NCBI GenBank assembly: GCA_903872505.1
Contig: CAIQKV010000013.1
Span: forward strand, 1-51,764
Direction: 5' to 3'
Source: an uncultured Opitutia bacterium
GTDB taxonomy: Bacteria; Verrucomicrobiota; Verrucomicrobiia; Opitutales; Opitutaceae
DNA length: 51,764 nucleotides
Notes under the pieces: generated by a model
Told to the model about the DNA's origin: nothing
The model's database searches: none
What the model saw: only the letters and a program-made list of their open reading frames with translations
Program-made: the position numbers and the translations under genes
Part shown: positions 29,530-40,171 of the stretch, one piece after another
Position numbering within the stretch: position 1 is the stretch's first letter
Layout: every line of letters begins with the position of its first letter

Positions 29530-30409
29530 ACACGACTTTGTTCAGCGGGTATTCGACGATGCCCTCGGCGCCGAGCGCCTTGAGCTGCGGGATGATCTCC
29601 CGGGCCACGCTCTCGTCGATGATCGTCTCCAGCGCGATCCACTCGGGGGAGCTCAGCTGGGAAATGGTCGGGTTGCGCAGGGCGGGCAGCGCCTTCACCA
29701 CGGCGGCGAGCGCGCCCTTGGGCAGGTTCATCTTCAGGCCGACCTTGCTTTCCGCCTCGAGCGCGCCGCGGAGGAGCAGCGCGATCGTCTCGATCTTTTT
29801 CCGCTTGGCCGGGTTGGCCCAGCTTTGCTTGTTGGCGATCAGCTTGGTGTTGGTCTCGAGCAGCGTGTCGATGATGCGAAGCTTGTTGGCGCGGATCGAA
29901 TTGCCGGTCTCGGTGATGTCCACGATCGCATCCACGAGGTCCGGCACCTTGACCTCGGTCGCGCCCCAGGAGAACTCCACCTCGGCCTTGATCCCTTTCT
30001 TCTCAAAGTAGCGGCGCACGGTGCCGACGAGCTCGGTCGCCACGCGCTTGCCGGCGAGCTGCTCGGGCTTGGTGATGGCGGAGGTCTCGGGCACGCACAG
30101 CACCCAGCGCGACTTCTGCACGGAGGCGCGGCTGTAAATCAGGTCGCAGACCTCGACGACGTCGGAGGCATTCTCCTGGATCCAGTCGTAGCCGGTGAGC
30201 CCGCAGTCAAAGAAGCCGTGCTCGACGTAGCGGCTGACCTCCTGCGCGCGGATAAAGCGCCCGTCGAGCTCGGCGTCGTCGATCGACGGCTTGTAGGAAC
30301 GGGAGCTGGTGGTGATTTTCCACCCCGCCTTGGCGAACAGGTTCTTGGTGGATTCCTCAAGGCTGCCCTTCGGCAGTCCCAGCATCAACAGTGGCTTCGT
30401 GGAGGGCAC
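29525..30409 (-). CDS. hisG: ATP phosphoribosyltransferase (long form)
   Basis: First enzyme of histidine synthesis, joining ATP and PRPP. From the GTG at 30409 it has 294 residues; the ATG at 30385 gives 286. GTG is preferred because GGAG lies upstream at workable spacing and PLLMLGLPKGSLEE matches the family start. Motifs: LGLPKGSLEES, FDCGLTGYDWIQE, ATELVGTVRRYFE, VDAIVDITETGNSIRANKLRI. The C-terminal 75 residues form the regulatory domain of long HisG, which binds histidine. It is transcribed divergently from the response regulator gene. Confidence 0.93.
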   Translation of the reverse strand: MPSTKPLLMLGLPKGSLEESTKNLFAKAGWKITTSSRSYKPSIDDAELDGRFIRAQEVSRYVEHGFFDCGLTGYDWIQENASDVVEVCDLIYSRASVQKSRWVLCVPETSAITKPEQLAGKRVATELVGTVRRYFEKKGIKAEVEFSWGATEVKVPDLVDAIVDITETGNSIRANKLRIIDTLLETNTKLIANKQSWANPAKRKKIETIALLLRGALEAESKVGLKMNLPKGALAAVVKALPALRNPTISQLSSPEWIALETIIDESVAREIIPQLKALGAEGIVEYPLNKVVY

Positions 30410-30480
30410 GTGGCCAAAGGACACTCCGCCGTTTGCGGCTTCAAGTAAATTCGGGGTCGCGCGCGTGCGGACCACTCCTA

Positions 30481-30508
30481 TTGACATCACCCGCACCAAT
30501 TGTAAAAG
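30481..30508 (+). promoter_or_regulatory. Sigma-70-type promoter for the response regulator
   Basis: A perfect -35 TTGACA (30481-30486), a 16-base spacer and -10 TAAAAG (30503-30508) preceded by TG. Predicted start is near 30515. This supports the ATG at 30537 as the translation start, because the ATG at 30510 would lie before it. Confidence 0.65.
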
Positions 30509-30536
30509 AATGCTCTTGTCCCGCAATCCATTGCCT

Positions 30537-31286
30537 ATGCGTGCTGAACCCAAACCTCTCGTTGTGGTGGTCGAAGATGAGTCCGAACTCGCCAAGCTGA
30601 TCGCGATCCACCTCGAACGGGCAGGCATGGAAACCCAGGTCTGCAATCGTGCCGACCATGGGTTTAAGTTTTTGCAAAAGAATTTCGCCAACCTGCTGTT
30701 GCTCGACATCTCCCTGCCCGACCAGTCCGGCTTCCAACTGCTTGAGGCGCTCAAGGGGGCCGACATCTCGGTGCCGACGATCTTCCTGACCGGCAACGTC
30801 GACGAGGCCAACAAGGTCAAGGGCCTCAACATGGGCGGCGATGACTACATCACGAAGCCGTTCAGCTACGCCGAGCTCGTGGCGCGCATCAACGCCGTGC
30901 TCCGCCGCACCGAGTCGAACCACGACCTCAACGTCACCAAGAACGTGCGGCTGAGCGATGAACCCTTCGACTTCTGCGGCGCGCAGATCAATCCCATCCG
31001 CCTGGAGATCACGTTCCCCGGTCAGCCGGTAAAAAAGCTCGGTCGCAAGGAGCTCGGCATCCTCTCCTACCTCAACGCCCACCAGGGCGCCGTCATCACC
31101 CGCCAGGCACTCATCCATTCGGTCTGGGGCATCCACGCCGACGTGAAGAGCCGCTCGCTGGACCAGTACATCGTCAAGGTGCGCGAACTCTACAATGCGC
31201 ACGGCCTGACCCTCGGCGACTTCCGCACCGTGCACGGCATCGGCTACATCTTCGACCCGCAGGGCGTGTCGCAGGAAGGCCGCTGA
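30537..31286 (+). CDS. OmpR/PhoB-type response regulator
   Basis: 249 residues. The receiver domain has the acidic pair ED at residues 13-14, phospho-acceptor D57 (LLLLDISLPDQSG), T85 and K107 (DYITKPFSYAEL). The winged-helix DNA-binding domain runs from about 150 (GRKELGILSYLNAHQG, then SLDQYIVKVRELY and TVHGIGYIF). It should act as a phosphorylation-controlled transcription factor. No histidine kinase is nearby, so it is an orphan within this window. A clear promoter lies 28 bases before the ATG. Confidence 0.88.
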   Translation: MRAEPKPLVVVVEDESELAKLIAIHLERAGMETQVCNRADHGFKFLQKNFANLLLLDISLPDQSGFQLLEALKGADISVPTIFLTGNVDEANKVKGLNMGGDDYITKPFSYAELVARINAVLRRTESNHDLNVTKNVRLSDEPFDFCGAQINPIRLEITFPGQPVKKLGRKELGILSYLNAHQGAVITRQALIHSVWGIHADVKSRSLDQYIVKVRELYNAHGLTLGDFRTVHGIGYIFDPQGVSQEGR

Positions 31287-31338
31287 GACGGCTGCACTTC
31301 CCCCGGTTGCAACCCGTGCGGGTGCCAGTCCGGCCGGC

Positions 31339-31548
31339 TTACGAGAGTAGCTTGCAGACTTCCATCACGCGCTCCAGCGCGTTGGCCATGTGATCGCGCC
31401 GCTGCGGCCCGCCCAGGGGTTTGTTGGCCTCGATGCGGGCGATCCACGTGGTGATCAGCTCGGTGTTGTAGGCCTGCATGACGATCTCGAGCGCCTTCTC
31501 CTGCCCGACCTTGTCGGCGATGGCCTTCATCATTGCTTTGTTATCCAT
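31339..31548 (-). CDS. Small protein, unknown function
   Basis: 69 residues, highly helical and charged, starting MDNKAMMKAIADKVGQEKAL and ending MEVCKLLS. Composition is normal for a soluble protein (not the Arg/Ala-rich look of shadow frames). It has its own ATG and lies alone between the response regulator and the exonuclease gene. No family recognised; it could be a small protein-binding factor. Confidence 0.55.
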   Translation of the reverse strand: MDNKAMMKAIADKVGQEKALEIVMQAYNTELITTWIARIEANKPLGGPQRRDHMANALERVMEVCKLLS

Positions 31549-31638
31549 GGCAAATTGGGTCCCTGTTTGTCGGGGGTTTCCGGCCGCTTTGCAAGATTGG
31601 GTTGAACCTAATTCACGACCGCGCCACCGGGGCGGCGC

Positions 31639-32520
31639 TCAGAACAGCTCCGGCTGGTCGTAGCGCTTCCGGGCCTCGGCCAGCGCGGACTTCATCTCCA
31701 TCTCCCCCAGCAACCGGTACAGCTCGGCGGCCCGGACGGCGGTGGGCGTGGCCGCGACCGTCGGCAGCGCCAGGTTGAGCGTGGTGAGTTTCCGGTTCAA
31801 CCGCAGCCGATCCGCGTCGGCCGCCACCGCGGCCTGGAACCGCTCGGGCTTCAATTCGCCGGCATGGGCGATGACCCCCTCGAGGTCGCCGAACTCGTTC
31901 AGCCACTTCGAGGCCGTCTTCGGGCCAACGCCGGTGATGCCGGGGATGTTGTCCGCCGTGTCGCCCACCAGTGCGAGAAAGTCGGCGATGCGCGTCGGGG
32001 GCACGCCGAACTTTTCCTGCACGCCTGCCGCGTCGAGCACGCGCCAGCCAAGCTGCGGGTTGGCCGTGGACGGCGGCAGCAGGATCTTGATATGGTCGTT
32101 GACGATCTGCGCAAAGTCCTTGTCCGCGCTCACGATCAGCACCTCGTGACCGGCGCCCGCCAGCGCCACCGCCTGCGACGCCAGCAAATCGTCGGACTCG
32201 ACCCCGTCCTGCTCGATCCCCACGAGCCCCATGGCGCGGGTGAACGCCTTGATGGGCTCGATTTGCTTCTGCAACGGCTCGGGCATGTCCGGACGGTGCG
32301 CCTTGTACTCGGCGTGGAGCGCCAACCGGTCCTGCGCGCCACCGAGGTCGAAGAACACCAGCGTGGCGGCGGGTTTCTCCTGGTCGGCGAGCCGCCAGAG
32401 CGACTTCACCCAGCCATGCAGCGCGCCGGTGGGAAACCCGTCCGTGCGCGTGAGCTCGGGCACCGCGTGAAAGCAGCGGTACGCGAGGTTGAACCCGTCA
32501 ATCAGCAGCCATTTCGCCAT
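31639..32520 (-). CDS. 5'-3' exonuclease (FEN/polymerase I N-terminal type)
   Basis: 293 residues, free-standing, without a polymerase domain. Structure-specific 5' nuclease motifs: LLIDGFNLAYRCFHA, the acidic metal-site stretches DGVESDDLLASQA and VSADKDFAQIV, and the helix-three-turn-helix DTADNIPGITGVGPKTASKW. It acts on flap or nicked DNA and RNA primers in replication and repair. Comparable stand-alone enzymes include ExoIX/Xni. Length and motif order are complete. Confidence 0.9.
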   Translation of the reverse strand: MAKWLLIDGFNLAYRCFHAVPELTRTDGFPTGALHGWVKSLWRLADQEKPAATLVFFDLGGAQDRLALHAEYKAHRPDMPEPLQKQIEPIKAFTRAMGLVGIEQDGVESDDLLASQAVALAGAGHEVLIVSADKDFAQIVNDHIKILLPPSTANPQLGWRVLDAAGVQEKFGVPPTRIADFLALVGDTADNIPGITGVGPKTASKWLNEFGDLEGVIAHAGELKPERFQAAVAADADRLRLNRKLTTLNLALPTVAATPTAVRAAELYRLLGEMEMKSALAEARKRYDQPELF

Positions 32521-32642
32521 GCGGGAGGAGAACTGCGGGGCGGGGGCGGGTCAAGGGGGGGTACGTCTCCAAGTGCTCACGGGCGATCCTCCCGGGCGTC
32601 CGGCGGCGTACCGGGTGTCGGGCTGGGAACAGGCTCAGTGAA

Positions 32643-33722
32643 TCAATACGTCTTCACATTCATCATCGAGATGATCGTATCGCCCATGAAACGTACCTGC
32701 GCATCGGTCGCATTGCCATGGGAGTCGGTGCCACGTCCGTAGTAGTACCAAATTGCACCGGGCCCCACGGCCGAGCTGATCGAGTTGGATTCGTTCGGCT
32801 GCCCCCATGCCCGCCGCGCCTGGTCCATCGTCATGCCGACCAGCAAATGATGCTTACCGGCCTCTTCCTCGAGCTTGTTGGCCTGTTGCTGCTGCGCTTG
32901 CTGCTGATTGTCAGCCACCTGCTGCTGCGCCTCTGCGGCCTCGCGCACTCTGTCCTGGGCGGCGGCCGCTACGGCTGCGCGGTATGCCTCCGCGCGCTGC
33001 TGCTTTATCCGTTCCATGAGCTGGCTCTCAAACAGCGTCCGTTGCGCCGGAATAATCCGGTCCAGCTTGATGGGGTCGACGCCGGCGACATGCCGCAGCG
33101 TGACGGTGTCCAACTGCCAGAAATCAACGGAGACCTCATGCAACCGGACACCATTGGTGAGCTCCACCTCGGTGGGGAGACCATTCGCCCCAAGGGGAAA
33201 TTCGGTGACCGGACGGGCCGCGGGGGTGACGCGCACGGCATTGGAAGTGAGCGGATGCGTGACCGTCGAAGTAATCACCAGGCCCTGTGCGCCCCGGCGC
33301 AAACCATAGCATATCTCGCTGGCGGGCGACCCGGTCGCCGCCCTGGACCGAAACACCATGCGCCGGATACGAAATTCGCCCGGCGCAGCGCCCGGCTGGT
33401 ATTGCAAACTGCTGAGCGCGACATCCGGCAGCGTCGAGCCCGTCTCAACCAGGCGTTTGATCTCGGATTTTCTCCGTTCCTGGATGTTGGGCACCGCAAT
33501 CCGGGAGCCACCCATTTGGACCTCTTCCGTGGCGTCCGGAGCGTAGTAACTCATCACCTGATGGATATCGTGCTGATTCATCGCCAGGTTAAGTGACTTG
33601 AACAATCCCCCCGTTTCCAGCGCCACGTCCGCCGGCAACGGGGACCAGTTTCCGGTCGGCGGCGCGGCGTTAACGATCCCGGCAAGAACCAGCAGAATAA
33701 AAAACAGAACGGGTGTTTTCAT
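32643..33722 (-). CDS. Exported protein with Q-rich coiled coil, unknown function
   Basis: 359 residues with a signal peptide (MKTPVLFFILLVLAGIVNA). Residues about 30-120 resemble a small SnoaL/NTF2-like fold (NLAMNQHDIHQVMSYYAPDA). A middle region is beta-rich. Residues about 255-300 are an Ala/Gln/Glu coiled coil with QQQVADNQQQAQQQQ. The last 55 residues (LLVGMTMDQARRAWGQPNES) look like the BamE/SmpA-type outer-membrane assembly fold, where GMT..QA..AWG is characteristic. Function is unknown. It lies downstream of the pilus operon but 98 bases from its last gene, so co-transcription is uncertain. Confidence 0.7.
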   Translation of the reverse strand: MKTPVLFFILLVLAGIVNAAPPTGNWSPLPADVALETGGLFKSLNLAMNQHDIHQVMSYYAPDATEEVQMGGSRIAVPNIQERRKSEIKRLVETGSTLPDVALSSLQYQPGAAPGEFRIRRMVFRSRAATGSPASEICYGLRRGAQGLVITSTVTHPLTSNAVRVTPAARPVTEFPLGANGLPTEVELTNGVRLHEVSVDFWQLDTVTLRHVAGVDPIKLDRIIPAQRTLFESQLMERIKQQRAEAYRAAVAAAAQDRVREAAEAQQQVADNQQQAQQQQANKLEEEAGKHHLLVGMTMDQARRAWGQPNESNSISSAVGPGAIWYYYGRGTDSHGNATDAQVRFMGDTIISMMNVKTY

Positions 33723-33820
33723 GGCAAATGGGCGGGGTGCTGACATCCGTTGACCTGTGCCAACTACGCCAAAAACCGTCCCCACTGGCAAGCCGTGAAC
33801 TGGCTTCCGCCGCACATTGA

Positions 33821-35944
<2,124 letters not shown>

Positions 35945-35952
35945 GGCGTAAA

Positions 35953-36825
35953 TCAGTCGGTCGGTGCCGCGGTCGGCGGGTCACCGGCCGTCCTCGCGCT
36001 GAGACTCAGGCGGACCACCTGGGTTGAGGCCGACGCCACCTGGCTGAACTCAACCGCCGGCGGATCCAGTTGGAGCCGCTCGACCTTGTAGGTGTGATCC
36101 GAGTTTTGAATTTCCTCCCCATTGCGCACCTCGCGCGTGGTTTCATCCCCATCCTCATCGGCCAGGATCGCGCAGAGTTCGTCCGTGTACGTGCGCTCAT
36201 CCGCGGTCAGGGTGGTGATCCGGCCGGTGCGGGTGTCGCGCACGACGGCCAGGGCGACCCGCTGGTTCAAGGTCGTGCCGTCCGCGCCTCGTGCGGGACG
36301 GCGCTGCACGGTGAACTCCGTGATCTCGAGGCCCAGGGCCGGCATCTGCCGCCCGGGACCCGCCAAAAACACTTCGCCCGTGGCCACGTTCTCAAACGTG
36401 CCCAGCGAGCCGCCGTCCCGTCCGACGTATCCGATCAGCTGCAGGCGGAAAAAATCGCGCTTCACGGCGAGGAGTTGCAGCCCCGGTGGCGCGGCCGGCG
36501 CCTCCACCTTTGCCGGATCGTTCGGCGGGATAACGTCGAACTTTCCCGTCTGTGCCTCGTAAAATATCTCCGGCGGCGTGAACAAGTCGTAGACCCACCG
36601 CGGTCCCCGGGACTGCGGCGCCGGCGGCAGCCAGTGCTCCGGCATCACCGCCACCCGATCGGGGTCCTCCGGCGTCTCCGTGGCCGCAGCAAACTTCGCA
36701 CCCGCCGTGACTGCACGGCGGCCCTTCCCGGGCCCCGACGCCGGCCAGCAAAACCAGGCGCACGACGCCACCGCCGCGATCAGGGCCGCGCCCAGCAATA
36801 TCCGATCAATGGTTTGCGTTCTCAT
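35953..36825 (-). CDS. Pilus-cluster membrane-anchored protein (Amuc_1099-like by position)
   Basis: 290 residues with one N-terminal transmembrane segment (about residues 8-28) and a periplasmic remainder. Two beta-rich blocks are visible: FDVIPPNDPAKVEAPAAPPG leading into LQLLAVKRDFFRLQLIGYVG, and a later stretch around FLAGPGRQMPALGLEITEF. The pattern could suit a PilP/GspC-like connector between inner membrane proteins and the secretin. It starts 3 bases after the PilO-like gene and ends 8 before the secretin gene. No direct family match; the role is inferred from context. Confidence 0.7.
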   Translation of the reverse strand: MRTQTIDRILLGAALIAAVASCAWFCWPASGPGKGRRAVTAGAKFAAATETPEDPDRVAVMPEHWLPPAPQSRGPRWVYDLFTPPEIFYEAQTGKFDVIPPNDPAKVEAPAAPPGLQLLAVKRDFFRLQLIGYVGRDGGSLGTFENVATGEVFLAGPGRQMPALGLEITEFTVQRRPARGADGTTLNQRVALAVVRDTRTGRITTLTADERTYTDELCAILADEDGDETTREVRNGEEIQNSDHTYKVERLQLDPPAVEFSQVASASTQVVRLSLSARTAGDPPTAAPTD

Positions 36826-36828
36826 CGG

Positions 36829-37716
36829 CTAGGAGGCACGCGCGAGCGTGATTAATTCCACCGTCACGGTGAAATGCGACCAGGGCCGCGCGATGAGCGA
36901 GGTTGCGCCCGGCCGGGCCGGAGTAGACGCGTCCGGCGGGCCGTCGGCGGGCGCGACCTCGACCGCCCGCACCACCACCGGCAGCTCGCATTCCGCCAGC
37001 TTGTTCAGCAACGTTCGCAACACCGCCGTTTGCGCCGTGAAGGCGAGGCGGATCGCCGCCGTCTCGACGAGGCCCGGCACCCGCGCGGACAGGTGCGGGT
37101 CGAGGTCAAAATAATCCCCCGCTCCGGCCGCAACCGCGCCCGCCGCGCTCCGCCCGCCCGCGCCCGCCGGGCGCTCGCGCTGCACGGACAACAGCTGCCG
37201 CGGGCGCGCGTCGAGCAGCGTTTCGAGGAGGTACTGCACCAGCAGCCGCTCCCGGAACACCGCGGCGAGGCGGCCGGCCTCCGGCGCCTCGTGGGCGTAA
37301 CTGGAAAACCCAAAGCGCTCGTCGGGCCGGAGGATGACGCCGGCCCGCTGCGCCCGGGCACGCATGGCCTCGACAAAGGCCGCGATGTCGAAAAACGCTT
37401 CCGGCCGGTGCTCGGGCGTCGCTGCGCGGCCAAGCCGATCCGCTCCCGGACCGGACGGCATCAACTCGGCCCGCACGGCCGCCAGCACCTGGTTGGTCCG
37501 GGTAAGCTCGGCCTCGATCCTCGCGGCGTTTTCGGCCGTCGGCTCCGGCTGTGCTGCCGCGAGCGGGCGCAGTTCGCGGTGCAATTTTTCGGCCCGCCGC
37601 CGCGCCGTCCTTGCCGCCGTCCAGCGCTCCCCGAGTCCACCCGCCTCGGCCAGCACGGCCAGGCCGAGAGCCACCAGCGCGGTGACAAACACGGGATATT
37701 TCCCCAACCAGGTCAT
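36829..37716 (-). CDS. PilO/Amuc_1100-like pilus-cluster protein
   Basis: 295 residues: one N-terminal transmembrane helix (residues 8-27), a coiled coil to about 85, then two ferredoxin-like units. FGFSSYAHEAPEAGRLA resembles the corresponding stretch I recall from Amuc_1100, and AIRLAFTAQTAVLRTLLNKL matches the second unit. This is the architecture of the PilN/PilO family and of Amuc_1100, an abundant outer-envelope protein of Akkermansia muciniphila. An alanine/glycine-rich loop lies between the units. The gene sits between the PilM-N fusion and the PilP-position gene, all within 12 bases of each other. Confidence 0.75.
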   Translation of the reverse strand: MTWLGKYPVFVTALVALGLAVLAEAGGLGERWTAARTARRRAEKLHRELRPLAAAQPEPTAENAARIEAELTRTNQVLAAVRAELMPSGPGADRLGRAATPEHRPEAFFDIAAFVEAMRARAQRAGVILRPDERFGFSSYAHEAPEAGRLAAVFRERLLVQYLLETLLDARPRQLLSVQRERPAGAGGRSAAGAVAAGAGDYFDLDPHLSARVPGLVETAAIRLAFTAQTAVLRTLLNKLAECELPVVVRAVEVAPADGPPDASTPARPGATSLIARPWSHFTVTVELITLARAS

Positions 37717-37727
37717 CGGGCGCCGCT

Positions 37728-39413
37728 TCAGAGCGGATGCTGCGGGTTGCCCACCAGCGTGACGTCGAAGCGCAGGAGGCCCGGCTGGGAATTGTCGAAG
37801 CGCTCGTTTCCGGTGGCGGCGACAAACCGCGAGGCGGCAAAGCTGGCCAGGAGCTGCTTCACCCGCTCGTAAGATTCGGGACTGACCTTCGCGGCCGGGT
37901 TGCGGACGTCGAGCAGGCGGCCGCTCAGCAGGAGATGCGTGGTGGGAGGTGGCGACGTCGGGCCGGAAGCCCCTGGGACCGCACCGTCCGCCGGCGGATG
38001 CACCACGGCAAACTGCTCCAGCCAGACGTCCTCGACCTTCGCGAGGCAGCCCTGGAGATCCGCCAAAAATCCGATCCAGCTGGACTTCGCCTCGACCAGG
38101 CCGCGGAGCGCAGTGACTTGCTTCTGTGCGACCGCAATTTTCCCGAGATTGGCGGCGTTGCGGTCAACCAGCGCCCGCACCCGCGGCACCTCCGCGGCGA
38201 GCGCGGCCGCCCGCTCCGACTCCGCCGTGGCCAGCCGGTGGAAATGCCCTAGCGGTGGCAGCAGCGCGAGGGCGATGAGCGCGAGCGCGCCGAGCAGCAT
38301 CGGCTGGCGGCGCCGAAACTCGTGCACCGCGCGTCGCGCTGGCGGCAGCAGGCGGGATGCCGCCCCGGACTCGGTCGCCGCCAGCCGGGCCATCCCGACG
38401 AGATTCGCCAGCACGTGGGTCGCCGCCGACGCCCCGGCGGCCTGGGCGCTGTCGGTCAGCTCGACGTTGCGCAACGGGTCGTAGCGTCCGACCGGCACCT
38501 TGAATTTCGCGGTCAGCGCCTCGCCGAGTCCGGCCATGAGCGATCCCCCGCCGCTGAGGTAAATCGCGCCCGGGGACCCTCCCCCGGTCCGCCAGCTGTA
38601 ATTTCCCACCGTGCGCGTGATCTCCATCTGCAGGCGGCTGGAAAAGTTCTCGACGGCGCGCCGCACGGCCGCGGCCGCGAGCGAATCACCCGGTAGACCG
38701 GCCTGGCCTGCCGACACCTGGAGCTTGAGCTCCTCTGTCCGGGCAAAATCGAGCTGCAGTTCCTCCGCCACCGCGGCGGTGATGGCGCTCCCGGCTAGCG
38801 CGAAGGTCCGGGCGAAAAAACGCCCCCCGGGCCCGACCAGCAGCAGGTTCGTGGAACGTGCCCCGATGTCCACCACCAGCGCTGGGGTGGAAACCTCCGG
38901 ATAGTTGAAGCGGAAGGCGTGGTACAGTGCGAGGCACGACGCCGCGGCGCGCCGGACGGGAAACCCCGCGGCGTCCGCCGCCGCGCAGAGATTCTCCATC
39001 ACCTCGAGCTTCACCGCGGTCAGCATGATCTCGAGGTCCAGGTCGTCGCCGGCCACCTGCAGGTGATCCCACGCGACCGCGTCGAGCGGGTATGGGATGG
39101 CCTGCGCCGCCTCGAACTGGATGACCTGGTCGCGCTGCGCCGGCAGGACGGCGGGGGCCTTGATGAACTTGGTCAGCGCGAGGTGACCCGGCACGGCCAG
39201 CGCCACCTTTCCCCGCAAGCCCCGCTGGGCTGCCACCGCGGCCAACGCCGACGCGGTCCGCTCCATCCAGCCGGGTTCCAGCGAGGGATCCGAGGAGCGC
39301 GACTCCAGCGCGAACTCCTCCAGCACGAGCTTTCCTCGCGCGCCCGCGGCAAAAACCCCGCCGGCGACATGGCCGGCACCGGCATCGAGGGCGAGTATGC
39401 GGGACGAACGCAT
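37728..39413 (-). CDS. PilM-PilN fusion protein of the pilus cluster
   Basis: 561 residues in two parts. Residues 1-345 form a PilM/FtsA-like actin-fold ATPase: phosphate-1-like LALDAGAGHVAGGV, phosphate-2-like LVVDIGARSTNLLLVG (179-194) and adenosine-like IYLSGGGSLMAGLGEAL (284-300). Residues 371-388 are a transmembrane helix preceded by basic residues, followed by a coiled coil and a PilN-like periplasmic domain with the closing FDVTLVGN. PilM and PilN are normally separate proteins joined by a short PilN tail docking into PilM; here they are covalently linked. It is the first gene of the four-gene operon. Confidence 0.85.
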   Translation of the reverse strand: MRSSRILALDAGAGHVAGGVFAAGARGKLVLEEFALESRSSDPSLEPGWMERTASALAAVAAQRGLRGKVALAVPGHLALTKFIKAPAVLPAQRDQVIQFEAAQAIPYPLDAVAWDHLQVAGDDLDLEIMLTAVKLEVMENLCAAADAAGFPVRRAAASCLALYHAFRFNYPEVSTPALVVDIGARSTNLLLVGPGGRFFARTFALAGSAITAAVAEELQLDFARTEELKLQVSAGQAGLPGDSLAAAAVRRAVENFSSRLQMEITRTVGNYSWRTGGGSPGAIYLSGGGSLMAGLGEALTAKFKVPVGRYDPLRNVELTDSAQAAGASAATHVLANLVGMARLAATESGAASRLLPPARRAVHEFRRRQPMLLGALALIALALLPPLGHFHRLATAESERAAALAAEVPRVRALVDRNAANLGKIAVAQKQVTALRGLVEAKSSWIGFLADLQGCLAKVEDVWLEQFAVVHPPADGAVPGASGPTSPPPTTHLLLSGRLLDVRNPAAKVSPESYERVKQLLASFAASRFVAATGNERFDNSQPGLLRFDVTLVGNPQHPL

Positions 39414-39614
39414 GGGATTGGTGAACAGGTCGGGTCACTCGACCCGGGGGCGCCGGCACCTTCCGCAGCCAACTGCTCTTTCCCAATCCCGCTGCCGTAA
39501 TTATTTCGTAAGCATGCGATCATTCGGCCGCGCCGGATGACGGTGCGCCCCCGGGCAATTAACGTTGTCCCGCGGGCGGTGCCGGGCACGCTCCCACCCC
39601 GCCGGACCCGCCGC

Positions 39615-40118
39615 ATGACCCCCGCCCTCGCCCACAAGCTCGCCGTCCTCGTCTTCGTCGAAAACGCCGCCGGCGAGCACCTGCTGCTGCTCCGCGCCAA
39701 GCCGCCCAACCTCGGCGTCTGGAGCCCCATCGGCGGCAAGCTCGAGACCGCACTCGGCGAGTCGCCCTTCGAATGCGCGGCCCGCGAGACCCACGAGGAA
39801 ACCGGCCTCGCCGTCTCCACCGCCGACCTGCACCTCTTCGCCATGATCGCGGAAAAGGCCTACGAGGGTGAAGCGCACTGGCTGATGTTCCTCTTCCGCT
39901 GCCGGAAGCCCATCGGCGCCCTGCCGCCCGCCATCGCCGAGGGCCGTTTCGGTTTCTTTTCGCGCGAGGCGGTCCGCTCGCTGGCGGTGCCGGAGACGGA
40001 CCGCAGCGCGCTGTGGCCTATCTACGACCAGTACCGCGACCGTTTCGTCGCGCTGCGGGCGGATTGCGCCCCCGGTAAACCCGTGCGGATCGAGCTCGAG
40101 GAGATCACCCCGGCCTGA
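39615..40118 (+). CDS. Nudix hydrolase
   Basis: 167 residues from the ATG at 39615; a longer in-frame start at 39537 adds an unlikely arginine-rich leader. The Nudix box is at residues 41-65 (GKLETALGE, then REThEETGL in the consensus order). It has two extra residues between the first glycine and the first glutamate compared with the usual GX5E spacing. The substrate is a nucleoside diphosphate derivative of unknown kind; 8-oxo-dGTP-type cleaners and NUDT-type relatives share the PNLGVWSPIGGK context. The gene stands alone between the pilus operon and the oxidoreductase. Confidence 0.85.
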   Translation: MTPALAHKLAVLVFVENAAGEHLLLLRAKPPNLGVWSPIGGKLETALGESPFECAARETHEETGLAVSTADLHLFAMIAEKAYEGEAHWLMFLFRCRKPIGALPPAIAEGRFGFFSREAVRSLAVPETDRSALWPIYDQYRDRFVALRADCAPGKPVRIELEEITPA

Positions 40119-40171
40119 ACTGGGGCTCAGACCTGGTGGGAAAACCGGCGTCTGCGGCAAAGGACCGGCGC

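Noticed and set aside
30510-30512. ATG at 30510 as the response regulator start
   Set aside because: It would lie upstream of the transcription start predicted from the TTGACA promoter, and adds residues not typical of receiver domains.
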